Shown here one piece after another: positions 25,091 to 33,048 of a DNA stretch of 63,688 bases (position 1 is its first letter; every line of letters begins with the position of its first letter). The translations under genes were made by a program, and so were the position numbers. Origin of the DNA: Sphingomonas asaccharolytica NBRC 15499 (GTDB lineage Bacteria; Pseudomonadota; Alphaproteobacteria; Sphingomonadales; Sphingomonadaceae); contig NZ_BCYU01000020.1 of assembly GCF_001598355.1 (NCBI RefSeq), positions 1 through 63,688 of the forward strand, read 5' to 3'. The notes under the pieces are model-generated. The model saw only the letters and a program-made list of their open reading frames with translations, had not been told where the DNA came from and made no database searches.

Positions 25091-26755
25091 TCAACAGGGG
25101 ATAGCACGCCCCTCCGAGACGCTGATCAACGCCCAGGGGGCTATCGGCGACGTGATTGGGCCGAACCCGGCGAGCTCGCGCTGGACACGCTCGTCGAGCT
25201 CGTTGTCGAGATAGGCGATATGCGTCGCGCCCCAGCGGCGGGCGATAGCCCTCCGCTCGCAATTGGCGACACCAGATGTGAAAAAACGGCGATAGTCGGC
25301 TTGACGGGCAGCATCCGTGGGGCTCAGCGGCATCGGGCGCGGGAAACTTGCTACCAGCACGCCATGCGACGGCATCACGAGCGCCGCGCTATCCCAACCG
25401 AGGATACGCGCGCCGGGCGGCAGGCTCGCCACAACCCGGCTGGTTTCGGCTTCTACCGGGTGGATCGGGTAAGGGTAATGGGTGTTCGCCCAGGGATTGG
25501 TAAGTTGCTGGAGTGCAACCGCCGTTTGCCACAGAACGAACAGGGCACCGGCGATGGCAAGACCACGCCAGGATCGCGCGGTGAACCTGTCCAACAGCCG
25601 CGGCGGACGACCATCGAGCACGTCCAGAATGATCCTCACCAGCAGGAGGTGAAGCATCAGAACGATGTAGGCGAGCAAGCGATGCGATACCGAGATATCG
25701 GCGATGCCGCCGACAACATAGGCAGCGAACGTCGAGACGAGCCCGAGCAAGGGCATCCGCGTGTGACGATCGCGGTATAACCCGGGCAGGCCGGGCAACG
25801 CGAACAGCGCCGGTCCGATCAGGGCGATCACGAATAGCGGCTCGTAGAAGAACCGGAAATTGTTGAACGTGGCCTGGCCATGAGCAAAGCCGGCACCAGC
25901 AAGCGTTAGCGGATTGAAATACGGCCACAGCGTCGTCACGGCGATACCAGCGGCGATCACCAGCAATACGCAAGCACGGCGCGACAGCGCGATTGCCGGC
26001 TCCAGCACCGCAAAGCCCACCGCTCCGGCGATGAGGAAGGCCGCGTTCAACGGATGCGTGATGACACTGCACGCCACCACGCCCCACAGCACAACAGCAT
26101 CGAGAACGGCCGTCTTATGGTGCCTAAGCAGCCGCAACGCACTGGCCCAGGCAACGAAGGTGAACGCGAATACCAATGCTGCCGGATAGTAATTGCCATG
26201 CAGCTGAGACCGAAAAGCGTAAAAGCCGGTCCAGATCAACGGCCAGCTTCCCCAGGCGCAATTCAGCACGACGAGCATCAGCGCCGGTGCCCAGCGATCG
26301 GCATAATAGACGCGGGCAAATCGATGAACGCCGGCGACGAACACGATCGATACGATCATCGCGCCCCAGGCCATCGCTGCGTCGGTGTCGAGAAGCCCGA
26401 ACCGCACCAGATATCCCAGAGCAAGCGACCAAGGGGTATATTGCCGCGAGGACGCCGCTTCACCGTAAATGGGATCCGTCAGCCGCAGCCCGTGGCGAGC
26501 GACCTCGTTGAGAATTGCGCGATGTTCCCAATAGTCCGTGAAATAAAGCAGCGTGCTCGGCCGCACGACAAAGAACGACAGCGCGCAGAAGAGCAGATAC
26601 ACCACCGCGCAGACCACGAACGTGCGATTGGGCGTCGCATATTTGCCGACCACCGTACCAAGTCGCCGGACGCGATCGATCAGCGCATGAGCGGAGCGCC
26701 GTTTGTCGGCGTCGCCCGCGACCCGTGCCGCCGCACCGATAGTGAACCTGGTCAT
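25091..26755 (-). CDS. Polytopic membrane protein, GT-C glycosyltransferase-like
   Basis: A 554-residue membrane protein with about ten or eleven hydrophobic segments and a C-terminal soluble region of about 130 residues. The first large loop holds YFTDYWEHRAILNEVARHG, an acidic/aromatic stretch placed as in GT-C polyprenyl-phosphate-sugar transferases. No exact family is recognised. The start ATG overlaps the stop of the upstream GT-C-like gene (ATGA), so it is the last gene of a four-gene operon with a GT39-like protein, a GMC oxidoreductase and an epimerase. Likely role: sugar transfer to a lipid or glycan on the periplasmic face. Confidence 0.65.
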   Translation of the reverse strand: MTRFTIGAAARVAGDADKRRSAHALIDRVRRLGTVVGKYATPNRTFVVCAVVYLLFCALSFFVVRPSTLLYFTDYWEHRAILNEVARHGLRLTDPIYGEAASSRQYTPWSLALGYLVRFGLLDTDAAMAWGAMIVSIVFVAGVHRFARVYYADRWAPALMLVVLNCAWGSWPLIWTGFYAFRSQLHGNYYPAALVFAFTFVAWASALRLLRHHKTAVLDAVVLWGVVACSVITHPLNAAFLIAGAVGFAVLEPAIALSRRACVLLVIAAGIAVTTLWPYFNPLTLAGAGFAHGQATFNNFRFFYEPLFVIALIGPALFALPGLPGLYRDRHTRMPLLGLVSTFAAYVVGGIADISVSHRLLAYIVLMLHLLLVRIILDVLDGRPPRLLDRFTARSWRGLAIAGALFVLWQTAVALQQLTNPWANTHYPYPIHPVEAETSRVVASLPPGARILGWDSAALVMPSHGVLVASFPRPMPLSPTDAARQADYRRFFTSGVANCERRAIARRWGATHIAYLDNELDERVQRELAGFGPITSPIAPWALISVSEGRAIPC

Positions 26756-28260
26756 CGTTTCCCCGTCATTCGGTCTGGGCACCTATGGGCTCGCGCCAGG
26801 GTGAGAGAGGCATGGTCGGCGGGTGGCGCGGCGAAATCGGCGCGACCGGCCAACCAGCCGGGGAGCGCGTCCGCACCGCCGCCATTCGGCTGGGCGAATA
26901 GGTAGAAAGCGGGCGTCCGACAGAGAAAGGCAGTCACGCTTTCCACCCTCAGCCGTGGATCGATCGCTTTCCAGCGCAATACCTGATGAGTGTTGGTCGG
27001 GTCGCCCGACGGTGGTCCCGGCGTGTCGAGAAAGGTTATATGCGCGCCGGCAGGAGAGTTTTCGCTGATTTCGAAGAAGCGCAGGCCGCTCCCCGTGACG
27101 ATGGGGAGGGAATCGCGAACAGACGCCACCAATGCCAATGCCTCGAGGCGATCGCCTTTGCCGACTTCGCCAGCGCTGCGCCAAGGCGTCGCTAGAATGA
27201 GCAATGCGATGAGTACAACCGATACCGTTGCCGCCTGCTTCCCAAGCTGCTGGACAAGCGATGCAAACAACAATGCGATGCCGATGCCGCCGGCGAGTGC
27301 ATAGCGCTCGGCATAGCTGTGGCTCACCAATAGCGCGAAAAGGAAGACGCCTAGCGGCGCGGCACCGATCACCAGCGCGGTCACGCGCATCTCGCCTTTT
27401 TCGCGGGGAGAAGACATTGTCGCAACAAACAGGCCGACGAGTGGGACGATCAACGGTCCGAGCAACATGGCGTAGGTGCTGAACAAGCCGGATAGGACGG
27501 GACGAGCATAGTAACCAGGCGCGCTGACATCCCCGTGACTATAAGCACTCGCCGCTATCAGGATCGGCAGCCAAAGCAGGATGGAGCAACCGCTCAACGC
27601 GATCGCGCCCAGCACGCGCCACGACGGTGCCCTCCCCTCCTTGCCGGCACGGAGCAGTTCAAGCAACCCCAACCCCAAAGCCAGCAGCAGCGCATAGAAA
27701 TGCAGCCCGATCGCCAATGCGAGCAAGGAAGCTATCGCGGCAAGGCGTCGGTTCGAGAGATGCTGACGCTGATCGTATAGCGCCAGGGCGCAAGCGAACG
27801 CCGCTGTGACCATTGCATAGGGACGAGCCTGCACCGCATAGCCGAAAAGACCGCTGGAGAGCACTACCCCGGCAGCCAGCGCCGCCGGCGCAACGCCAGC
27901 GTGGCGATAGGCGATCGCGCCGGTTGCCACTGCCGCGACATAGATCGCCACGATCGACGGTAGGCGCAGGCCGAATGCGCTGTTTATTCCGATCTGCTGA
28001 AGGACGTGAATGAAGCAGTCATAGAGTGCCGGCGTGAATTCCGCGCCGTGCACCAGCGCCGACCAGATACTGGCCACGTCCGGCAGCCGCGCCGTCCAGA
28101 GCGTCAATATCTCGTCCATCCAGAACGGTGCCTGAGCGGCCGTGAAGCCGGCTTGCGCGAAATAGACCACGCTGAGCAACGCGAACAGCAGGACGGCGGC
28201 GTGATCCAGTGTCGAGTTCCCGACCGGGGTGCGCCCGTGCGGGAGTGCTTCAGACCGCAT
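26752..28260 (-). CDS. GT39-like (PMT/ArnT-type) membrane glycosyltransferase
   Basis: A 502-residue integral membrane protein with about 10-12 helices. The first extracytoplasmic loop contains APFWMDEILTLWTA, with the acidic Asp-Glu motif of GT39 and related GT-C enzymes. These use polyprenyl-phosphate sugars as donors. The C-terminal part (about 380-502) is soluble. I chose the ATG at 28260; a TTG six bases earlier is in frame. It overlaps the GMC oxidoreductase gene by 11 bases and the next GT-C-like gene by four. The donor may be made by the divergent GT2 at 31329. Confidence 0.75.
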   Translation of the reverse strand: MRSEALPHGRTPVGNSTLDHAAVLLFALLSVVYFAQAGFTAAQAPFWMDEILTLWTARLPDVASIWSALVHGAEFTPALYDCFIHVLQQIGINSAFGLRLPSIVAIYVAAVATGAIAYRHAGVAPAALAAGVVLSSGLFGYAVQARPYAMVTAAFACALALYDQRQHLSNRRLAAIASLLALAIGLHFYALLLALGLGLLELLRAGKEGRAPSWRVLGAIALSGCSILLWLPILIAASAYSHGDVSAPGYYARPVLSGLFSTYAMLLGPLIVPLVGLFVATMSSPREKGEMRVTALVIGAAPLGVFLFALLVSHSYAERYALAGGIGIALLFASLVQQLGKQAATVSVVLIALLILATPWRSAGEVGKGDRLEALALVASVRDSLPIVTGSGLRFFEISENSPAGAHITFLDTPGPPSGDPTNTHQVLRWKAIDPRLRVESVTAFLCRTPAFYLFAQPNGGGADALPGWLAGRADFAAPPADHASLTLARAHRCPDRMTGKR

Positions 28261-29830
28261 GCACAACCCCTGACCGGACGGCGAACTGGTCAGCCAGCGC
28301 GCGACCGATGCGATCCGCGTTCGCCATGATCGTCATCGTCGGGTGCCGAGCCGACAACAGAGGCAACGCAGCGCCATCGGCAATGTACACGCCAGGCGCC
28401 CCTTCAAGTTCGCCGCGGCCGTCCGTGCGAGCGGGGCCCGTCCCGCCCATCGGCAGCGTACCCGTTGGATGTGCATCTGCGCCCGGCATCAATCGTTGCC
28501 GGGACCCGGGAATAGCCCACATGCCGCGGCGTCGAGCAAGCCGAGCGAGCTCGGCGAAACTCTGCGCCAGCAACTTTTCGGCCTCGGGAGATTGCGCACC
28601 GGTGATTTTGACGCGGCCGGCCGCGCCGTCATCTTCGACTATGATCTCGTTGTCACTGAACCTTCCCGGCAGATACGTCGTTGCGAGCACCAGCGCCGGC
28701 GCGAGTGCTCGTGCCGCCCGCAGGGCATAGGGGCGAGTGAACGGCAGGCGATCCGCGACGGGAGCGAGTGGCAATGCGTCCGCGCCATAAAACACGCCGG
28801 CAGCCTCGACGCCCGGGCCGACATCAAGCGTGTAGAACAGCTGGCCGAGCCCGAAGCCGCTCGAGGGCAGCGACCGACCGACGAGGTGTGGAACGACGAA
28901 CGCCATGCCGCCGACCGGATTGTTCTCCAGCCGCACCGGCACACCGGTAAGCCCGATCCTGCGCAGGGCGAGGCTGGTGGTGGCCAATGTTCCAGCCGCC
29001 AGAATGACGATCGGCGCACGAAAGCGAACCAGTTCGGCGCCGATCCTTGCTTCGACGATCTGACCGCCATTGTCGAACGACAGCCGCTGGACGAAGACGC
29101 CGCCTTGATGACTGAAATTGCCGAAGCGACGCAGCGCTGGAAGCTCGAGCGCGCTGTGATAGATGCTATCGCGGTTGCAGCCATGGAGGCAGAGCCCGCA
29201 CGCATTGCAGCCGAGTCGATCCTCGCGCGCCTCGGCCAATACCGCGTTGGGAGCAGTGACGAGGCGGAAAGCCGGCGGACTGCCGAGCCGCCGATGATTG
29301 TCGGCAAAATAGGCAACCGGCGGCGCCAGCGATGTCATATCGGCATCGCCGATGTTTCGCCCGCCACTGACACCGATGCGATCGGCGACGCGCTCATAGG
29401 CCAGGTCGATTTCAGCCGCGCTCACAGGAAAAGTGGCAAGATCGGCTTCGCTGTAGCGCGCGGCCAACGCACCCCAAATGCGGGAGAGCCCGCCCGAGGC
29501 ATGCGAACCCAGCGCCATATAGTTTTGCGCCGTCACGCCGGCAGCCTGGCCGAACCCCGCCAGCGTCGCGCGCGCCAGCGGCGTGGACAATTTGGGTGAG
29601 ACGCCGGCGTCGGCAATCGGGCCCGTCAGGCCAAGTTCGGTTTGCCACCGTGCCGGATCTGTGCGCAGGGCAGCGACATCCTTATGGTCGGCACGGGTGG
29701 GAAGGGGAGCGCCCGACGCGTCGAGCATCAGCACCCGAACCCCTGATGAGACCAAGGGCCACGCGGCGCTGACGCCAGCGGGGCCGCTGCCGACGATGAT
29801 AATGTCCGCTGGCTCCGCCAACCTGCTCAC
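28250..29830 (-). CDS. GMC-type oxidoreductase with a four-cysteine cluster motif
   Basis: A 526-residue FAD-dependent oxidoreductase. The Rossmann motif IIIVGSGPAGVSAA is at 10-23. The C-terminal GMC segment includes GADAHPTGTLPMGG and ARHPTMTIMANADRIG, with the conserved His and Asn. Residues 208-218 read CNACGLCLHGC, a C-x2-C-x2-C-x3-C spacing as in ferredoxins. Related GMC sugar dehydrogenases are known that carry an Fe-S cluster. There is no signal peptide. The GTG start overlaps the epimerase stop (GTGA). It may oxidise a sugar hydroxyl during glycan building; substrate unknown. Confidence 0.85.
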   Translation of the reverse strand: MSRLAEPADIIIVGSGPAGVSAAWPLVSSGVRVLMLDASGAPLPTRADHKDVAALRTDPARWQTELGLTGPIADAGVSPKLSTPLARATLAGFGQAAGVTAQNYMALGSHASGGLSRIWGALAARYSEADLATFPVSAAEIDLAYERVADRIGVSGGRNIGDADMTSLAPPVAYFADNHRRLGSPPAFRLVTAPNAVLAEAREDRLGCNACGLCLHGCNRDSIYHSALELPALRRFGNFSHQGGVFVQRLSFDNGGQIVEARIGAELVRFRAPIVILAAGTLATTSLALRRIGLTGVPVRLENNPVGGMAFVVPHLVGRSLPSSGFGLGQLFYTLDVGPGVEAAGVFYGADALPLAPVADRLPFTRPYALRAARALAPALVLATTYLPGRFSDNEIIVEDDGAAGRVKITGAQSPEAEKLLAQSFAELARLARRRGMWAIPGSRQRLMPGADAHPTGTLPMGGTGPARTDGRGELEGAPGVYIADGAALPLLSARHPTMTIMANADRIGRALADQFAVRSGVVHAV

Positions 29831-31002
29831 CGGCCAAGGCTCGCGAGCATGCGGGTCGGGAGCAGCAAGAGTTCGACCAGGCCCTGGAACGCCAAGCCGA
29901 GCAACCGACCGGCGCGTGATTCGCCCGACAACACTTTCTCGCCAGGCGCGCTCGCCTCGGCAATCCGCGCGGCGACGCGGAGACGTTGGCCGAGAGGACT
30001 GGTCCCGGAAAGCGGCTCGCGCCAGCGCATGCCCCAATGCGGACGGGCAATCGCGCCGTCAGGCACCGCGCGCGCATAGCGTCGCAGCAGCGCCGGCGTT
30101 GGCCGGACGCCCAGGTAGCGCATAAAATAGCGCCCTTCGTCGAGAACGGCACGGCGCCCGGCCGGCTCTTGTGTCAGGCGCGCGGTCATTGGCTGAACGT
30201 CCACGCCGAGACGGACGAGGTCCATGGCGCTTTCGATCGGCTCGGTTCCGGCTAGACCCAATACGCGTTCCTTGTCGATGGTCGGCATCAACGGAACGTG
30301 CGCACTGATTTTGCACGCGAGCAACGCGAGGTTCAGCGGCACGGGAAGGATCGGCAAGCGTTTCCCGCCGTACGCCATGGCCAGCGCGCGCAATACATCG
30401 CCGAAGGCAATCCTGTCCGGTCCGGCGAGCGCGAGCACGCCGCAGGCGCGGCCATCGGCGGCGGCCAGAATGCCACGAATGACTTCATCGAGGTGAATCG
30501 GTTGTACCGCCCGCTTTGGATCGATCATGGGCAATATTGGCAGCCGCGCGAGACGGCAGAGCAGGCCGTACATCGCTTGGCGCGGGCCACCATAGACCAG
30601 GCCGACGCGCAGCGACGTCGCGCCAACGATGCACTGCTCCGCCGCCCATTTCATCCGACCGTAAAGATTGAGCGCGTCTGATCGAGCGGATTGAGAGGAG
30701 ATAAAAACGCGCGCCGCCACGCCGGTATCGCGCGCACTGGCAAACAAGGTCGCGGTTCCGGCGACATTGTCTTCTGCCTCCGCTCGCCAGTCGTGCGCCA
30801 GATGGACGAGCGCGCTCCCTTCGACAAGCGGCAAGCCCGCCGGTAACGGATCGCCCAGCGCCCATTGCAGGTGCGTAGAGCCTGCCGGTCCGGGCCGTCG
30901 CCCCAGCACCGTGACGGTACGACCCTGTGCCAAAGCGAACTCGATCAGCCGCGCACCGATATACCCGCCGCCGCCGGTCACGATCAGATGATGTGCGCGC
31001 AT
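29827..31002 (-). CDS. NAD-dependent epimerase/dehydratase family protein
   Basis: A 391-residue extended short-chain dehydrogenase. The nucleotide motif TGGGGYIG is at 9-16, a Ser-rich ISSQSARSD stretch precedes YGRMK (the YxxxK catalytic pair), and a substrate domain follows. The protein runs about 80 residues beyond the usual end, finishing with a hydrophobic, basic helix (LLGLAFQGLVELLLLP) that may bind the membrane. It heads the minus-strand operon. Its likely substrate is a nucleotide sugar or lipid-linked sugar; this is inferred from context. Confidence 0.8.
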   Translation of the reverse strand: MRAHHLIVTGGGGYIGARLIEFALAQGRTVTVLGRRPGPAGSTHLQWALGDPLPAGLPLVEGSALVHLAHDWRAEAEDNVAGTATLFASARDTGVAARVFISSQSARSDALNLYGRMKWAAEQCIVGATSLRVGLVYGGPRQAMYGLLCRLARLPILPMIDPKRAVQPIHLDEVIRGILAAADGRACGVLALAGPDRIAFGDVLRALAMAYGGKRLPILPVPLNLALLACKISAHVPLMPTIDKERVLGLAGTEPIESAMDLVRLGVDVQPMTARLTQEPAGRRAVLDEGRYFMRYLGVRPTPALLRRYARAVPDGAIARPHWGMRWREPLSGTSPLGQRLRVAARIAEASAPGEKVLSGESRAGRLLGLAFQGLVELLLLPTRMLASLGR

Positions 31003-31328
31003 CGTGTATCCCCGCCACTTGTCGCCAGCCGGGGTAGGTGATGATGGTTAACGCAAGACTAAAAGGGGCACTGATGGGGCCACCTGGCCAGCGTTGACTG
31101 AACCAAGGATACGGCGAGCGAAGGCGCACCGGCGTCGGTCCGCTTTGCCGAGCATGGGCGCACGCCAACGGAGACGTTCATCGCGCAACGCCGACCGGCT
31201 TTCGCCTGACATCAGGCATCGGCTGCGAATATCTACCACCGCTCCCGGCAGCGAAAGGCAAATTACCGGCGCCGTTAACCAGAATTTCAGCGCCGGTCAG
31301 CAAACCGCTACGACACCGGGAGGACGTA
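31003..31328. promoter_or_regulatory. Divergent intergenic region with an inverted repeat
   Basis: 326 bp between the start of the epimerase operon (minus) and the GT2 gene (plus). No convincing coding frame is present. An 8-bp inverted repeat, ACCGGCGC (31265-31272) and GCGCCGGT (31290-31297), lies about 30 bases before the GT2 ribosome site GGGAGG. It is a candidate operator or leader hairpin. Both promoters must lie here, but I could not place the -35/-10 elements with confidence. Confidence 0.4.
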
Positions 31329-32555
31329 ATGGCCGCTGCTCAACTTCATAAACTGCCCGATGCATCGGAAAGATTGCACTCCGGCAACGCCGCGGCGCCA
31401 AAAGCAGAGGCGATGGAATTGTCCATCATCATGCCGTGCCTCAACGAGGCGGAGACGTTGGCGCTGTGCGTGCGCAAAGCGAAGGCCTTCCTTGTCGACA
31501 ACGACATAGTGGGCGAAGTGATCGTGGCCGACAACGGATCGATCGACGGGTCGCAACAGATAGCCAATGCGCTGGGCGCGCGCGTCGTCCATGTGCCGAC
31601 ACGCGGATATGGCGCGGCCCTCATCGGCGGAATTGCGGCTGCCAAGGGCGAGTTCATCGTCATGGGCGATGCCGACGACAGTTACGACTTCGGTGCCTTG
31701 ATGCCCTTCGTGGCGGAACTGCGCGATGGTGCGGAACTGGTAATGGGCAATCGCTTTCGCGGGGGGATTGCATCCGGCGCAATGCCGTCCTTGCATCGCT
31801 ACCTCGGCAATCCGGTGCTGAGCTTTCTGGGCCGGACGTTCTTCTCCACTCCAGTGGGTGATTTCCACTGTGGATTGCGCGCCTTTCGCCGCGATGCGAT
31901 CACCGCGCTCGACCTCAACCTGCCCGGCATGGAATTCGCGAGTGAGATGGTCGTCAAAGCGTCGATCGCCAAGCTCGATATCCGCGAAGTGCCGACAACG
32001 CTGGAACCCGACGGGCGTAGCCGTCCACCGCATCTGCGCACCTGGCGGGACGGCTGGCGGCATCTGCGTTTTCTGCTGATATACGCGCCGCGGTTTCTCT
32101 TCTTCTATCCCGGCATGGCATTGACGCTGGCCGGTCTGGTCGGCGTGTTTGCGCTGATGCCGAACGCCGTCCGCATCGGTCATGTCGAATTCAGCGTTCA
32201 CACGATGATTTTCGCCGCCATGGCGGTGTTGATCGGATCGCAGCTAATCGGCTTATCCGTGCTTGCCAGGCGCTATGGCGAAATTACCGGTATGTGGCCG
32301 GAGACGGATACGATGCGAAGGCTTCGCTCTTGGTTCTCGATCGAGCGCGCGTGCCTGTTGGCGGCGGCGATGGTCGTGACGGGCTTTAGCGGAGCAATCG
32401 TGGCGACGATGATCTGGGCTGATTCCGGCTTCGGTGCGATGAACTCGTTCGCCTTGATGCGAATCACCATTCCCTCGATGCTGCTGTGCTGCCTCGGCGT
32501 ACAGATTGCGGTCGCCGCCTTTTTTGCCGGCTTGCTCGACCAGCCGAGGCGATAG
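31329..32555 (+). CDS. Family 2 glycosyltransferase, polyprenyl-phosphate type
   Basis: A 408-residue membrane-anchored GT2. The N-terminal GT-A domain (about 35-260) has the signature ELSIIMPCLNEAETLALCV and the metal-binding DAD in MGDADDSYDF. Three to four C-terminal membrane helices follow (about 265-400). The fold matches GtrB/DPM1-type enzymes, which put a sugar on undecaprenyl phosphate for GT-C transferases. GGGAGGACG lies just before the ATG. It is divergent from the epimerase-GMC-GT-C operon, a natural partner set. The sugar is unknown. Confidence 0.85.
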   Translation: MAAAQLHKLPDASERLHSGNAAAPKAEAMELSIIMPCLNEAETLALCVRKAKAFLVDNDIVGEVIVADNGSIDGSQQIANALGARVVHVPTRGYGAALIGGIAAAKGEFIVMGDADDSYDFGALMPFVAELRDGAELVMGNRFRGGIASGAMPSLHRYLGNPVLSFLGRTFFSTPVGDFHCGLRAFRRDAITALDLNLPGMEFASEMVVKASIAKLDIREVPTTLEPDGRSRPPHLRTWRDGWRHLRFLLIYAPRFLFFYPGMALTLAGLVGVFALMPNAVRIGHVEFSVHTMIFAAMAVLIGSQLIGLSVLARRYGEITGMWPETDTMRRLRSWFSIERACLLAAAMVVTGFSGAIVATMIWADSGFGAMNSFALMRITIPSMLLCCLGVQIAVAAFFAGLLDQPRR

Positions 32556-32758
32556 AGCCTCAGACGTAGAGGTTGTTGTCGGCCTCTATTTGATACGAAC
32601 GGGCTAGCTGTTTGCGCCGGATCGGCGGCGACGATCTCGGATGCGCCAGATCACCATTCGGTCGGACAAGCATCGGCTGGACCACCCCGCGCTCGCTGGC
32701 CGGCGCCATTCGTCGACCGCTGACGCACGACATGCATCCGATCCACGATCGAAGCGTT

Positions 32759-32968
32759 ATGTTCGACATGACCAGCTTCGATCGCGGCGATGCACCTTTC
32801 CTGTTCGATAACGAGCGCCGCCTGCGGTGCGAGATTTCACGCGAACGCGACATCGCCTCGACACTCCCCGACCCGGCTCGCCGGGCTGGCCACCTTAACC
32901 GCGCGCGTGCCTTGTCCGCCCGGCTTCCGCAATCGGCCTGCGAACGGCTGCTGCTCATCATGGGCTAA
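32759..32968 (+). CDS. Small hypothetical protein
   Basis: A 69-residue, charged protein (MFDMTSFDRGDAPFLFDNE ... ACERLLLIMG), with no membrane segment. A short hairpin directly after the stop (AGGGGC-GAC-GCCCCT, 32970-32984) resembles a terminator and supports a real gene. No good ribosome site is seen and the start is uncertain; an ATG at 32732 is also in frame. Family not recognised. The preceding 200 bp after the GT2 gene show nothing I can identify. Confidence 0.45.
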   Translation: MFDMTSFDRGDAPFLFDNERRLRCEISRERDIASTLPDPARRAGHLNRARALSARLPQSACERLLLIMG

Positions 32969-32969
32969 A

Positions 32970-32984
32970 GGGGCGACGCCCCTC
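32970..32984 (+). terminator. Short hairpin after the small gene
   Basis: AGGGGC-GAC-GCCCCT stem-loop immediately after the TAA at 32966-32968. It is short and has no T-run. Confidence 0.35.
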
Positions 32985-33048
32985 GCCTTGTAACCGCAGG
33001 CCGATTGGTGGAGAGCGCAGGACTGTTCACCATGCCGGAAAGTCCGCG

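Noticed and set aside
24923..32600. Integrative island bounded by tRNA-Arg
   Set aside because: I found no integrase and no repeat of the tRNA 3' end on the far side of the cluster, so mobility is unsupported.
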